From assembly GCA_016871155.1 (NCBI GenBank), contig VFZO01000007.1, positions 1-62,672 on the forward strand: a stretch of DNA of 62,672 nucleotides, given 5' to 3'. The notes beneath the pieces are model-generated. The model was not told where the DNA came from. It ran no database searches and saw nothing but the letters and a program-made list of their open reading frames with translations. The position numbers and the translations under genes were made by a program. This document shows, one piece after another, positions 42,958-53,066 of the stretch. The DNA comes from Acidobacteriota bacterium (GTDB lineage Bacteria > Acidobacteriota > Terriglobia > Bryobacterales > Bryobacteraceae). How positions within the stretch are numbered: the stretch's first letter is position 1; every line of letters starts with the position of its first letter.

Positions 42958-45900
42958 ATGCGATTGCCCGAAGAGACTTCTCAGTCGAGTAGATTCGAGT
43001 TGGGCCACCAGTTCGAATCAGGGCGGAGCGAAATAGCCCAGAGCCTCTTGGAGCGAGTCACCAGCGTAACGGCGCGCGCGCAGTGCGCCGCTCTGCTTGT
43101 TGACGTGGATCCGCGCCTGGCGCGCGCCGTCGCCACACAGGCTCCGTTGTTCCTTGTGCATCCGGACGCTGCCGGGCTGCAGGGGCTGTTCGGTGCCTAC
43201 TGCGTCTCGGGTTCCTCGGCCGGCGTGCTCTGCTACCGCGGAACGCCGCAGCAGTTCGCGCGCGAGATTCCGGTGGCGCCAGATGGAATCGTCGCCGGTA
43301 CTCCGGCAAGTCTTCTGGCTATTTGGCCCGAGATTCCGGCCGGGGCGTCCATTCTGATCGTCGATGACGCTCCGGCGACGGCAAAATGGGTCCGTTCAGG
43401 CTTCCTGGAGGGCACCGCCGAACCGGGCGTGTACCGGGCGACGGCGCGATTCAGCCGGGGACCTCTTTGTCCTCCCCGCCGTTTGTTGGCGGAGGTCAAT
43501 GGCGCGCTGCAGCGGCTGTACGCCGCTGGAGGGGAGGGCTCCACCTTCGCCGCTACGGAGCCGATCCGCCGATGGCGGTTGGAGGAATCGGGACGAATGG
43601 AGTCCCTGCAAGGAGACTGGCCGTCCCCGCGAGCCGAACTGCCGCCGCTGCCGGACTGCCTGCCCGACGGTTCGTGCTGGCCGCTAATCTCGGTGATCAC
43701 CCCGTCGTTTAATCAAGGCAAATACATTGAAGAGACGATCCTTTCGGTGGCGAATCAGGGCTATCCGCGAGTGGAACACATCGTCATGGACGGCGGGTCG
43801 AACGACTCGACGCACGAAGTTCTGCAACGGCACCGCTGGCGTCTGGCGGCAGCCGTTTCGGAGAAGGACCGCGGGCAGAGCCACGCGATCAACAAGGGAA
43901 TGGCGCTGGCTACGGGCGAAATACTGACGTGGCTGAACAGCGACGACATGCTCGCACCTGGGGCGCTGGCCGGCGTGGCGTTCGGCTTTTGGATGTCGAA
44001 AGCCGACATGGTCGCCGGCGTGGTTCGATTGCGGTCGGCGGGCAAGACCACGGGCTTTCACATGACCAGTTGTGCCCGCGGCGAACTTCCAGTGGAAGAC
44101 CTGCTGGACCTGGACGGCGGCTGGAACGCGGGAAAGTTCTTTTATCAGCCGGAGGTCCTTTTCACCCGAGGCATCTGGGAGAGAGCCGGCGGCAAGGTCC
44201 GCGAAGACCTCTTCTACAGCATGGACTACGACCTGTGGGTCCGCATGGCGCAAGCGAAGGCGAACCTGCACGTGATCGGGCGCGAAGTGGCGTGGTTCCG
44301 GCTGCACGAAGAACAGAAGACGAACGTGCAGGAGCGGTTCAAGGAGGAACTGAGCCGGTATGTCGACGGCTACGTCAAAGCCCGGGGAGTACCGCTGGGA
44401 CCCTCCAAGGCCCGAGAAAATCCGAAGCACCGTCTGCGAGTGACGCTGTTAAACGATCACGGATTCCACTACGGCGCCGGAATCGCGCACCGCAGGATGG
44501 GCGAGACGCTGTTGCGCGCCGGCCACGCCGTCGACACGCTGATGTTGCGGGCCGAGCCGCCGGTGGTGGACTACGGAACGCCGCTTGACCGCACGGCGGA
44601 GGAGGTCGCAGAGGGAGTGGCGGCCACCAATCCCGACCTGGTTGTGGTTGGCAATTTGCATTCCGCCGGAGCCAGCCCCTGGCATGTCCGGGCTGTCGCG
44701 GCGCGGTACCCAACCGTGGCGATTGTCCACGATCTCTGGTGGATCACGGGCCGCTGCGCGTATCCGATGGACTGCACGAAGTTTCTGAAAGGCTGCGACG
44801 ATCTTTGTCCGACCGCGGATCAGTACCCGCGGCTTGCGCCGGTGAAAATCGCACCGGCTTGGGCCGCCAAGCGGCGCGTGCTGGCTGGCGAGAACTCGGT
44901 GCTGCTGGTGGCGAATTCGCGGTGGACCAAGCAAAGCGTCGACGAGGCGCTGGCGGCCACCGGCCGCCCGGCTCAGACGGGGCGCATCCAGTTGCCTTTC
45001 CCAACCGACGTGTTCACGGCCACCGACCGCCAGGGGGCGCGCGCGGCGCTAGACCTTCCGCGCGACCGTTTCCTGGTGCTGGTCACCGGCGACTTGTACG
45101 ACCCGCGAAAGAATACGCGGCTTGTCCTGAAGGCCTTGGAGCAGTTGCGCATTCCGGACCTCTCGGTGGTCTGCCTGGGATTCCGCCGCGACGGTGAGGA
45201 CTTCGGAGAGCTGGACGTGATCCGCCCCGGTCACATAAAGGACGCGCGGCGCATGGCGCTGTATTACTCCGCCGCCGATATATTTGTCGGCCCAAGCGAG
45301 GTGGAGACCTTCGGCCAGGTATTTATCGAGTCGATCGCCTGCGGCACGCCCGCCATCGCCTACAACAACTCGGGAATGAAGGACGCGCTGATCGACAACG
45401 TAACCGGTCTATTCGTCGAGAAACTGACCCCCGAACATCTGGCGGCCGCCGTACTGGCGCTGTACCGTCAGCCGGACCGGCGCCGGAAGATGGCGGCCTG
45501 GGGGCGGCTGTTCGTCGAGAACGAATGGTCGAACTATCTGTCCTACTATACGTTTCACAGGATGTTGGAAGACACCGGCCTTGGCCGCAGGTTGAACATA
45601 CCGCCGAAGATCAGCTTTTCGCCCGGGACAGCCGCCCCGCCAGAGCCCCGGCTGATTGGAACGAATGCGGCGATTCAAATGGATTCGCGAGGCGTAGGCG
45701 TGGAAGAGGGACCGTATCCAGATCTCAATCTGCCAGTTTTCCGCTGGGGATTCGGCCCCAGGAGCGTTCTGGGAGTGAGCGCGATTTCAGGCGGAACCCA
45801 TTCGGTGGCCATCAGTTACCGTACCGTTTTCGACGGCCAGCGCATTGAAGTGAAGGTCAACGGAACGCCCGCGGGCAGTTTCTCACTGAAGAACACGGGC

Positions 45901-46059
45901 ATCAAGGAAGATCACATGGTGTGTTTCGGCGCGCCGCTTCGCGCGGGGAACAACGAAATCGAGATCGACTACGCACGCTGGCTGCAGCCTGGGGAGAGCG
46001 ACAGACCCCTAGCCATGGCCATTACCGACATCTGGGCCGCGAAAGACGTCACCAGCTAA
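42958..46059 (+). CDS. Two-domain glycosyltransferase (GT2 plus GT4) with extra N- and C-terminal domains
   Basis: A 1033-residue protein. Residues 1-240 are unassigned. A GT2 domain starts near residue 243 (LISVITPSFNQGKYIEETIL) with DGGSNDSTHE and the LNSDDM metal-binding DxD-like motif near 326-331. A GT4 domain begins near 491 (LRVTLLNDHGFHYGAGIAHR) and has the nucleotide-sugar motif GPSEVETFGQVFIESIACG near 778. The last 130 or so residues are beta-rich (SAISGGTHSVAISYRTVFDG, VKVNGTPAGSFSL). It probably builds a surface polysaccharide by two sequential transfers. ATG 42958 is favoured; the frame is open upstream to 42751 but reads as non-conserved. Confidence 0.82.
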   Translation: MRLPEETSQSSRFELGHQFESGRSEIAQSLLERVTSVTARAQCAALLVDVDPRLARAVATQAPLFLVHPDAAGLQGLFGAYCVSGSSAGVLCYRGTPQQFAREIPVAPDGIVAGTPASLLAIWPEIPAGASILIVDDAPATAKWVRSGFLEGTAEPGVYRATARFSRGPLCPPRRLLAEVNGALQRLYAAGGEGSTFAATEPIRRWRLEESGRMESLQGDWPSPRAELPPLPDCLPDGSCWPLISVITPSFNQGKYIEETILSVANQGYPRVEHIVMDGGSNDSTHEVLQRHRWRLAAAVSEKDRGQSHAINKGMALATGEILTWLNSDDMLAPGALAGVAFGFWMSKADMVAGVVRLRSAGKTTGFHMTSCARGELPVEDLLDLDGGWNAGKFFYQPEVLFTRGIWERAGGKVREDLFYSMDYDLWVRMAQAKANLHVIGREVAWFRLHEEQKTNVQERFKEELSRYVDGYVKARGVPLGPSKARENPKHRLRVTLLNDHGFHYGAGIAHRRMGETLLRAGHAVDTLMLRAEPPVVDYGTPLDRTAEEVAEGVAATNPDLVVVGNLHSAGASPWHVRAVAARYPTVAIVHDLWWITGRCAYPMDCTKFLKGCDDLCPTADQYPRLAPVKIAPAWAAKRRVLAGENSVLLVANSRWTKQSVDEALAATGRPAQTGRIQLPFPTDVFTATDRQGARAALDLPRDRFLVLVTGDLYDPRKNTRLVLKALEQLRIPDLSVVCLGFRRDGEDFGELDVIRPGHIKDARRMALYYSAADIFVGPSEVETFGQVFIESIACGTPAIAYNNSGMKDALIDNVTGLFVEKLTPEHLAAAVLALYRQPDRRRKMAAWGRLFVENEWSNYLSYYTFHRMLEDTGLGRRLNIPPKISFSPGTAAPPEPRLIGTNAAIQMDSRGVGVEEGPYPDLNLPVFRWGFGPRSVLGVSAISGGTHSVAISYRTVFDGQRIEVKVNGTPAGSFSLKNTGIKEDHMVCFGAPLRAGNNEIEIDYARWLQPGESDRPLAMAITDIWAAKDVTS

Positions 46060-46076
46060 AGTGCGAAACTGAGTAG

Positions 46077-46355
46077 ATGGCCTCAGGCCCGGAGACTCCG
46101 CAAGCGGAACCTGTCACGCCCACGCCGCCGCAAGGCTGGCGGAAGTATGTGCGCATAACCGCGGGGATTGGGCTGCTGATCGTCGGTATTATCGGCCTGC
46201 TGCTGCCGGTGATGCCACAGTGGCCGTTCATCATCCCGGGCCTGGCTTTGCTGGGCGACTATTTTCCTCCGGCCCGCCGGCTGAACGCCTGGATTCAGAC
46301 CAAGATCAAGGACGCGCGGGAGTACGTGCAGCGAAAGAAGAACGGCGCCGGATGA
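46077..46355 (+). CDS. Small PGPGW/DUF454-like membrane protein
   Basis: A 92-residue protein. A Pro-rich cytosolic start is followed by a hydrophobic hairpin ([38 protein letters not shown]) and a basic tail (RKKNGAG). The pattern resembles PGPGW/DUF454 membrane proteins, in which a Pro/Trp turn separates two helices. Function is unknown. Its stop overlaps the uvrA start by 4 nt. Confidence 0.65.
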   Translation: MASGPETPQAEPVTPTPPQGWRKYVRITAGIGLLIVGIIGLLLPVMPQWPFIIPGLALLGDYFPPARRLNAWIQTKIKDAREYVQRKKNGAG

Positions 46356-49114
46356 TTAAGAACATCACGGTGAACGGCGCGCGGCAGCACAACCTCCAGA
46401 ACGTCTCTGTGGTGATTCCGCGCAACACACTGACTGTGATCACGGGACTTTCGGGCTCCGGAAAATCCTCGCTGGCGTTCGATACGATCTACGCCGAAGG
46501 GCAGCGGCGGTACGTGGAGACTCTTTCGCCCTACGCGCGGCAGTTTCTCGATCAGATGGAGCGTCCCGACGTCGATTCCATCGAGGGGCTTTCGCCTGCC
46601 ATCTCGATCGAGCAGAAGACCACCAACCGCAGCCCGCGCTCCACCGTCGGAACGGTCACCGAGATCTACGACTACCTGCGGCTTCTCTATGCGTCGATCG
46701 GAACTCCGCACTGCCCGGCCTGCTCCATTCCGATTACACAGCAGTCGACGCAGCAGATCCTGGACCAGATACTCGGCCTGCGGCAGGACGAGCGGGTGAT
46801 GATCCTGGCCCCCGTGGTTCGGGGGCGCAAGGGGGAGTACAAGAAGGACCTGGAAAAATACGCGCGGCAGGGGTTTGTACGGGCGCGTATCGACGGGGAA
46901 TTGCGGTCGCTCGACGAAGATATCAACCTCGACAAGCGGCGGAATCACACGATTGAGATTGTCGTCGACCGCCTGCTGGTAAAGCCGGGGATCGAGAAGC
47001 GGCTGGAGGCGTCGATCGAAACGGCGATGAAGCTGGCCGCGGGGCTGGTGCTGGTGGCCGTCGTGAACGGCGAGGAGAAGCTGTACTCAAAACACCTGGC
47101 GTGCCCGGAATGCGGCGGGAGCGTCCCGCTGCCGGAGCCGCGCAGCTTTTCCTTCAACTCCCCGTTTGGCGCCTGCGAGGCGTGCAACGGACTGGGCAGC
47201 AACTGGTCGTTCGATCCGGATAAGTTTCTGGTGGACCCCTCGAAGCCTCTGTTCGACGGCGGCCTGGGGCCGGGCGGCTCGTCCAGCGTAATGATGGCGC
47301 GTGTAGAGGAAGCGGCTAAGCGTCACAAGATCAACCTGGAAAAACCATTCGAGGCGTTGAGCCGCGCGCAGCAGTCGCTGCTGCTGGACGGCGAGGGGCC
47401 GTTCCCGGGAATCGTCAAGCTGCTGGATCAGATGTATCGCGACGGTCCGAGCGGCTCGGCCGAATACTTCATGGGATATATGTCGCCGGTCACGTGCACC
47501 AGTTGCAACGGCCTGCGGCTCAAGCCGGCATCGCTCGCGGTGCGCGTGAAGGACATCTCCATCGCCGAGTTTACGCGGCTGGCGTTGAATCGGGCGCTGG
47601 AGGCGGTGAAGGCTTGGGAGTTCAACGACCGCGAGAATCAGATCGCCGGGCGCATCCGAGAGGAGGTGGAACACCGTTTGGAGTTCCTGCTCGCGGTGGG
47701 CCTGGAGTATTTGAGCCTGCACCGTTCGGCGGCGACGCTCTCCGGCGGTGAGGCGCAGCGGATCCGGCTGGCGACGCAGATCGGCTCCAAACTGCGGGGA
47801 GTTTTATACGTGCTCGACGAACCGTCGATCGGCCTGCACCCGCGCGATAACGAGCGGCTGCTGGAAACGCTTGGGCAACTGCGCAACCTGGGAAACACGG
47901 TGCTGGTGGTGGAACACGACGAAGACACGATCCTGCGCGCCGACTACGTTATCGACCTGGGACCGGGGGCGGGCCGGCTAGGCGGGCATGTCGTAGCCAG
48001 CGGCGCGCCGAAGCAGATTGCCCGGGCCAAGGATTCGCTGACGGGCCAGTACATGACCGGCAAGCGCTCCATCGCCGTGCCAGCCGCGCGCCGGTCTGGG
48101 AACGGAAAGTCGATTCTCGTGGAGGGCGCCACAGAACACAATCTCCGCGAGGTGAACGCCAGCTTTCCGCTGGGCACAATGACGGTCGTGACGGGCGTGA
48201 GCGGCAGCGGCAAATCGACGCTGGTGAACGACATTCTCTACCGGGCGCTGGCCCGGGAGATCTATGGCTCACGCGCCGAACCCGGAGCGCATAAGCGTAT
48301 GAAGGGCATCGAGCAGATCGACAAGGTCATCGAGATCGATCAATCGCCGATCGGGCGCACGCCGCGCTCCAACCCGGCGACCTATACTGGAACGTTTTCG
48401 CCGATCCGCGATCTGTTCGCCATGCTGCCGGAGTCCCGCGAACGCGGTTACAAGGCGGGACGCTTTAGCTTCAACGTGAAGGGCGGGCGCTGCGAGGCGT
48501 GCCAGGGCGACGGCCTCAAGCGCATTGAGATGAACTTCCTGCCCGATGTCTACGTCACCTGCGACGTATGCCGGTCGCGCCGCTACAACGTGGAGACGCT
48601 GGCGGTGAAGTATAAGGGCTACTCCATCGCCGACATCCTAGAAGCCACCGTCGAGCAGGCCTTGAGCATTCTTGAAAACGTTCCGCAACTGCGGCAGAAG
48701 CTGGAGACGCTGGTGGACGTCGGCCTCGGCTACATTCATTTGGGCCAGTCCTCCACGACGCTCAGCGGCGGCGAAGCGCAGCGCATCAAGCTCGCCAAGG
48801 AGCTTAGCCGGCGCCAGACCGGCAAGACCCTTTACATTCTGGACGAGCCGACGACAGGGCTGCATTTCGAGGATGTGCGGCGGCTGCTGGACGTCATCAA
48901 CAAGCTGGTTGACCTGGGCAACACCGTCATCGTCATTGAGCACCATCTCGACGTCATCAAGTCCGCCGACTGGGTCATCGACCTGGGTCCGGAAGGCGGC
49001 GAGGGCGGCGGCACCATCGTCGCCGCCGGAACGCCAGAACAGATCGCCAAGGTTCGCAAAAGCCACACCGGCCGCGCCTTGGAAAAACTCCTCACCAGGA
49101 GCGCCATCGCATGA
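46352..49114 (+). CDS. uvrA: Excinuclease ABC subunit UvrA
   Basis: A 920-residue UvrA. The first Walker A is [13 protein letters not shown] at about residue 31, followed by the DNA-binding and UvrB-binding insertions. Zinc cysteines are in CPECGG and CEACNG, and again in CEACQGDG and [10 protein letters not shown]. The first signature is [16 protein letters not shown] with [19 protein letters not shown]. The second Walker A is [13 protein letters not shown], with [18 protein letters not shown] and [15 protein letters not shown]. It scans DNA for bulky lesions in nucleotide excision repair. ATG 46352 is the family start. The stop overlaps the DHS-like paralog by 4 nt. Confidence 0.96.
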   Translation: MIKNITVNGARQHNLQNVSVVIPRNTLTVITGLSGSGKSSLAFDTIYAEGQRRYVETLSPYARQFLDQMERPDVDSIEGLSPAISIEQKTTNRSPRSTVGTVTEIYDYLRLLYASIGTPHCPACSIPITQQSTQQILDQILGLRQDERVMILAPVVRGRKGEYKKDLEKYARQGFVRARIDGELRSLDEDINLDKRRNHTIEIVVDRLLVKPGIEKRLEASIETAMKLAAGLVLVAVVNGEEKLYSKHLACPECGGSVPLPEPRSFSFNSPFGACEACNGLGSNWSFDPDKFLVDPSKPLFDGGLGPGGSSSVMMARVEEAAKRHKINLEKPFEALSRAQQSLLLDGEGPFPGIVKLLDQMYRDGPSGSAEYFMGYMSPVTCTSCNGLRLKPASLAVRVKDISIAEFTRLALNRALEAVKAWEFNDRENQIAGRIREEVEHRLEFLLAVGLEYLSLHRSAATLSGGEAQRIRLATQIGSKLRGVLYVLDEPSIGLHPRDNERLLETLGQLRNLGNTVLVVEHDEDTILRADYVIDLGPGAGRLGGHVVASGAPKQIARAKDSLTGQYMTGKRSIAVPAARRSGNGKSILVEGATEHNLREVNASFPLGTMTVVTGVSGSGKSTLVNDILYRALAREIYGSRAEPGAHKRMKGIEQIDKVIEIDQSPIGRTPRSNPATYTGTFSPIRDLFAMLPESRERGYKAGRFSFNVKGGRCEACQGDGLKRIEMNFLPDVYVTCDVCRSRRYNVETLAVKYKGYSIADILEATVEQALSILENVPQLRQKLETLVDVGLGYIHLGQSSTTLSGGEAQRIKLAKELSRRQTGKTLYILDEPTTGLHFEDVRRLLDVINKLVDLGNTVIVIEHHLDVIKSADWVIDLGPEGGEGGGTIVAAGTPEQIAKVRKSHTGRALEKLLTRSAIA

Positions 49115-50070
49115 GCATCTACTCTCTAAAACCTCTCGACTTTCAGGCCCTTCGCACCGTGCCGCTGCACGGGCGCGGGGGCAAGGTCACGCCGGAACTC
49201 TTCGCCAAACCCGTGGCCAAGGGCGGCGGGCTCTCCGAGTTCTTCGACCGGCTGCCGCGCATTCTGGCGGCCGATACGCTCCGCGCCGTGGCGGCGCGCA
49301 TTCTGGAGGCGCGGCGCAAACAGCGTGCCATTCTCTGGGGTATCGGCGGCCACGTCATCAAAGTGGGTTTGGCGCCCGTGCTGCTCGATCTGGCAGACCG
49401 CGGATTTCTCACGGGACTCGCCATGAATGGGTCGGCGTCGATTCACGACTATGAGATCGCCGTGGCCGGGCACTCGTCGGAAGACGTGGAGGCCGTGCTG
49501 CCGGACGGATCGTTCGGGTCCGCCGAGGAGACTGGCCACGATCTGAACCGGGCGATTCGCGACGCGGCGGGCACGCTGGGCATGGGCGAGGCGGTGTGCC
49601 GCTGCATTTCGGAAAAGGCGAACCCGGAGTACGCGGGCGCCAGTCTCCTCTACGGCGCCTACCAGCGCAAACTACCCGTGACCATCCATGTCGCCGTGGG
49701 AACGGACACGCCGCACACGCATCCGCTGGCCGACGGCGCGGCGATCGGCGAGGCGACCTATCGCGATTTCCGGCTCTTCAGCAGCATGGTCCGCGGCCTG
49801 GACGACGGCGGCGTTTATATTAATCTCGGCTCGGCCGTAATTATGCCGGAGGTTTTTCTGAAGGCGGTCTCGGTGGTTCGCAATCTTGGCTACCCGCTGC
49901 GAAACTTCTCGACCGTCAATTTCGATTTTCTTCAGCACTACCGCCCCAGCGTGAACGTGGTGAAACGCCCGCACGCCAACGCCGGCGGCCAGGGCTACGC
50001 GCTGACCGGGCATCATGAGATCATGATTCCTCTGCTGGCGGCCATGCTGGTGGAGCAGGATAACGGATGA
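49111..50070 (+). CDS. Deoxyhypusine-synthase-like protein, paralog 2
   Basis: A 319-residue protein, the same length as the paralog at 24122-25081, and alignable with it: [72 protein letters not shown] and [20 protein letters not shown]. The C terminus ([19 protein letters not shown]) replaces the lysine-bearing DHS motif. It has a probable NAD-binding fold. ATG 49111 overlaps uvrA; the stop overlaps the CPBP gene start by 4 nt. Its substrate is unknown; the coupling to uvrA may reflect gene packing rather than a repair role. Confidence 0.6.
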   Translation: MSIYSLKPLDFQALRTVPLHGRGGKVTPELFAKPVAKGGGLSEFFDRLPRILAADTLRAVAARILEARRKQRAILWGIGGHVIKVGLAPVLLDLADRGFLTGLAMNGSASIHDYEIAVAGHSSEDVEAVLPDGSFGSAEETGHDLNRAIRDAAGTLGMGEAVCRCISEKANPEYAGASLLYGAYQRKLPVTIHVAVGTDTPHTHPLADGAAIGEATYRDFRLFSSMVRGLDDGGVYINLGSAVIMPEVFLKAVSVVRNLGYPLRNFSTVNFDFLQHYRPSVNVVKRPHANAGGQGYALTGHHEIMIPLLAAMLVEQDNG

Positions 50071-50768
50071 AGCCAGAGTGGGGATGGAAAGAGGCGCTGG
50101 CGTCGGTTGGGCTCATGGGCCCCAGCCTGCTGGCGGGCACCATCCTGGCCTACGCGGCCGGCTATCTGGTTCACGGCAAAGCGCCCAGTTCGCTGCAGTT
50201 GGCCGTGCCCAGTCAGGTGTTTTCCTACGCCTGCTGGCTGGTGTGCATCTGGCTTCTCTTTAAGGTCAAAGGTCTTTCGGCGCCCCGGGAATTGGAGCTC
50301 GGCTGGCCGGGCGGCCCGGCGGTGCTGCAATACCTGGCGCTCGGACCGGCGCTGACGCTCGGCGTCGGCGTGCTCGGGAACCTGTTGAAGGCCAACGACC
50401 TGAACGTCAACCTGATCAAGGACATTCTGGCCGACCCGATCGCCCGGCCCATGCTGCTGCTGTTCGGCGTTACCATCGGCCCGCTGGTGGAGGAGATGCT
50501 CTTTCGCGGCATCCTGCTGCCGGTTGCTGCGCGCACGCTGGGTGTCGCCGGTGCGCTGCTGCTTACCTCGGTTCCGTTCGCGCTCATCCATGGGCCGCAG
50601 TATTCGTGGAGCTGGCAGCACTTAGTTTTGCTGGTGGGCGTCAGCGTGGCATTCGGCGTGGTGCGGCTGCGCTCGGGCTCGACAATGGCGTCGACACTCA
50701 CGCACGGCGCGTACAATTTGATGATGTTCGCCGGCTATTTCATTACCCATAAGGATCCTCAGCTTTAA
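50067..50768 (+). CDS. CPBP-family intramembrane metalloprotease
   Basis: A 233-residue polytopic protein with about seven hydrophobic segments. The CPBP/Abi signature is present: [11 protein letters not shown] (EExxxR), PFALIHG (His) and [13 protein letters not shown] (second His/Asn motif). These residues form the zinc site of Rce1-like intramembrane proteases. The substrate is unknown. It is coupled to the DHS-like gene (4-nt overlap) and followed 2 nt later by mtnA. Confidence 0.87.
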   Translation: MKPEWGWKEALASVGLMGPSLLAGTILAYAAGYLVHGKAPSSLQLAVPSQVFSYACWLVCIWLLFKVKGLSAPRELELGWPGGPAVLQYLALGPALTLGVGVLGNLLKANDLNVNLIKDILADPIARPMLLLFGVTIGPLVEEMLFRGILLPVAARTLGVAGALLLTSVPFALIHGPQYSWSWQHLVLLVGVSVAFGVVRLRSGSTMASTLTHGAYNLMMFAGYFITHKDPQL

Positions 50769-50770
50769 AC

Positions 50771-51802
50771 ATGGTCGAAACGATTGAATGGACGCCGGCT
50801 GGCGTCGTAATGATTGACCAGACGCGGCTGCCCCGCGAAACGGTCTTTGTCACTTGCACGGACTATTTGCAGGTGGCCGATGCAATCCGCACGATGATCA
50901 TCCGCGGCGCGCCGGCTATCGGCGTGGCGGCGGCGATGGGGGTGGCCATCGGCGTGGCGAAGTCCGCCGATCCGGACGCCGATTTCGAGCGGATCTGCGA
51001 GACGCTGGCCGCCACGCGGCCCACGGCGGTGAACCTGTTCTGGGGCATCGAACGAATGCGGCGGCTGTGGGCGGGCTTGCACGGCAAGCCTGCGGTGGAA
51101 AAGGTGGCGGCCGCGGTGCGGGAGGCGATCCTGGTTCGCGAAGAGGACATCGCCATCTGCAAGCGCATCGGCGCGCACGGAGCGGATCTGGTGCCGGACG
51201 GCAAGACGGTGCTGACGCACTGTAACGCGGGCGCGCTGGCGACGGCCGGGTACGGTACGGCGCTCGGCGTGATCCGGGCGGCGGTGGAGAAGGGCAAGAA
51301 GATCGACGTGTTCGCCGACGAGACCCGGCCGTTTTTGCAAGGCGCACGGCTGACCGCCTGGGAGCTGCAGCAGGACGGCATCTCGACGACCTTGATCACC
51401 GATAACATGGCTGGGCACTTCCTGCGCTCCGGCCGCATCGGCTGCGTGGTGGTGGGCGCCGACCGCATCGCCGGCAACGGCGACGTGGCGAACAAAATCG
51501 GCACCTACTCGGTGGCGGTGCTGGCCAAGGAGAACGGAATCCCGTTCTATGTCGCGGCACCCATCTCGACCTTGGACCTGACGCTCGAAAGCGGCGAACA
51601 GATACCGATCGAGGAGCGCGCGGCCGATGAGGTGACCAGCGTTTTCGGCGTGCCGATCGCGCCAGAGGGTATCGCCGCCCGCCATCCGGCCTTCGATGTG
51701 ACGCCGAACCGCTATGTGTCGGCCATTATTACGGAACGCGGCTTGGCGCGGGCACCGTTCGCCGAAAGCCTGCGTGCGTTGAGCCTACTCGAGGACCGGT
51801 AG
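50771..51802 (+). CDS. mtnA: S-methyl-5-thioribose-1-phosphate isomerase
   Basis: A 343-residue MtnA that converts methylthioribose-1-phosphate to methylthioribulose-1-phosphate in methionine salvage. The family motifs are [13 protein letters not shown], the catalytic Cys in [18 protein letters not shown], and the Asp in [20 protein letters not shown]. No other salvage gene is adjacent, so the pathway must be dispersed or MtnA may be used for other 1-phospho-ribose analogues. The 3' end overlaps the convergent HTH-like gene by 18 nt. Confidence 0.94.
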   Translation: MVETIEWTPAGVVMIDQTRLPRETVFVTCTDYLQVADAIRTMIIRGAPAIGVAAAMGVAIGVAKSADPDADFERICETLAATRPTAVNLFWGIERMRRLWAGLHGKPAVEKVAAAVREAILVREEDIAICKRIGAHGADLVPDGKTVLTHCNAGALATAGYGTALGVIRAAVEKGKKIDVFADETRPFLQGARLTAWELQQDGISTTLITDNMAGHFLRSGRIGCVVVGADRIAGNGDVANKIGTYSVAVLAKENGIPFYVAAPISTLDLTLESGEQIPIEERAADEVTSVFGVPIAPEGIAARHPAFDVTPNRYVSAIITERGLARAPFAESLRALSLLEDR

Positions 51803-52003
51803 CTTCGCCAGCAGGCGCAGCACCAGCAGATCGGACGACTGATAGGTCGTCATGCCGACGTTATTCATTTCATCTTCGTTCTGCGCGATGTGTGTGCGGA
51901 CGAGGTCGCGGAACCGGTCGAGGGAGACACCGAGCGCTTCCGCGGCTTCGGTTTCCGTATAGAACGACTTGGCGGAGGCCCTGGAGGGAAGCGTTGTGAT
52001 CAT
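51785..52003 (-). CDS. Small HTH/excisionase-like protein
   Basis: A 72-residue protein. [20 protein letters not shown] resembles the helix-turn-helix of MerR/excisionase-type DNA-binding proteins, and [20 protein letters not shown] forms an amphipathic C terminus. ATG 52003 is chosen because the text conserved in such small acidobacterial proteins starts near [10 protein letters not shown]; the frame extends to 52093 without clear similarity. It is downstream of the SGNH hydrolase on the same strand after 155 nt. That gap holds a 5-bp palindromic stem at 52108-52124 but no terminator. Confidence 0.55.
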   Translation of the reverse strand: MITTLPSRASAKSFYTETEAAEALGVSLDRFRDLVRTHIAQNEDEMNNVGMTTYQSSDLLVLRLLAKLPVLE

Positions 52004-52158
52004 TGCATTTCTACCGATTTCAGTGGGGTCAATTGCGATTGTATGGACCTTTTGGGTTTTGCCCAATTGGAGAGAAAGCTTAGATGCCGCCACGCAATGT
52101 ACTGACGTTGCCTGGTACCGGCAAGATAGGGTAAATACCAGAAGAGACCGGGTAGAAA

Positions 52159-52899
52159 TTACCTTAGTGCGGCTCGAATGCCTTCCTCCACCAGCCGTGC
52201 CATGATTTCGTAGCCTTTCTGGTTCGGATGCAGGCCATCCCGGGACGTTCCGTCCATAAGCAGGCCTTTTTCGTCAGCCAACGCCTTGTGATAGTCCACG
52301 TAGACGGCACCGGTCCTGGCGGCGTAAGCGCGGAGCCATTCGTTGAGCTTCAGAATATCGGCGGGAGGCCGGCCGGCGGTCTGTTTTCTCTCGGTATAGT
52401 CGCTCACCGGCAGCACGGCGCACAACACCACGCGAATGCCGTGCACTTTGGCCAGTTCGGCCATGGCCTGAATGTTCTGGGTGATCTGCGTCAAAGTGGC
52501 CGGCCCGGTGTTGCGGGCGATATCGTTGGTGCCGGCGAGCAGCACGAAGGCGGCGGGCTTCAGGTTGATCACGTCGGGGAAGAACCGGACCAGCATTTGC
52601 GGCGTGGTCTGCCCGCTGATGCCGCGATTCAGGTACGGCTTGCCGGGGAAGGACTGATCGAGCTTCCAGCCGTCGGTGATCGAATCGCCGTAGAACACTA
52701 CGCGTCCAGCGGGCGCCGGCTGGGCCTTCAGCTTCTCGTTCTCGGCGTGGTACCGGCCCAGTTGATTCCAATCCTGCAACTGTTCGGTAAACCGCTGGGC
52801 GGCCATGGGCAGGCAGCAGCCCGCGCGTGGCGTAGCAAACTCCTCGGAGAGCTGGGCAAACAAGCCGGCGGCGGACAGGAAAAGCGCGGAGATTCGCAT
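52159..52899 (-). CDS. Secreted SGNH/GDSL hydrolase
   Basis: A 246-residue esterase-like protein. A signal peptide (MRISALFLSAAGLFAQ) is followed by the block I nucleophile VVFYGDSITDGW, block III LAGTNDIARN and block V TSRDGLHPNQKGYE with the catalytic Asp/His. It resembles platelet-activating-factor-acetylhydrolase-like deacetylases of carbohydrates. ATG 52899 is chosen because it begins the signal peptide; the longer frame to 52959 is not leader-like. Confidence 0.85.
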   Translation of the reverse strand: MRISALFLSAAGLFAQLSEEFATPRAGCCLPMAAQRFTEQLQDWNQLGRYHAENEKLKAQPAPAGRVVFYGDSITDGWKLDQSFPGKPYLNRGISGQTTPQMLVRFFPDVINLKPAAFVLLAGTNDIARNTGPATLTQITQNIQAMAELAKVHGIRVVLCAVLPVSDYTERKQTAGRPPADILKLNEWLRAYAARTGAVYVDYHKALADEKGLLMDGTSRDGLHPNQKGYEIMARLVEEGIRAALR

Positions 52900-52938
52900 C
52901 GCCCTCGAACCTAACACAAATTCCTTGATGGGTTTTCC

Positions 52939-53050
52939 CACGCTTCGGCGCGTGTACAAGTGAGGGCCGAACCGCTAGACGGTTCCCAGGCTCATCATGT
53001 CGGAGGCAGCGAGGCCGGCTCAACACCGCCTCGCTTTCCTTTTCTTTCCG
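52939..53050 (+). promoter_or_regulatory. Structured leader with terminator-like hairpin upstream of the kinase operon
   Basis: Three stems lie in series in the divergent gap. CGC-UUCG-GCG is at 52941-52950. GAACCG with CGGTTC (perfect 6-bp stem, 5-nt loop) is at 52969-52985. A long stem pairs AGCGAGGCCGG (53008-53018) with CCGCCTCGCT (53026-53035), ten base pairs with one bulge. The last stem runs into the T-rich TTTCCTTTTCTTTCC (53036-53049), so it looks like an intrinsic terminator or attenuator only 16 nt before the first start codon. The plus-strand promoter was not located. The same DNA is also the 5' region of the divergent hydrolase. Confidence 0.4.
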
Positions 53051-53066
53051 ATCGGGGGCAGCGGAT

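Noticed and set aside
51969-52205. A 78-codon plus-strand frame with a hydrophobic stretch
   Set aside because: It overlaps the HTH-like gene antisense, has no ribosome site, and ends inside the SGNH hydrolase gene; the hydrophobic run is probably chance.
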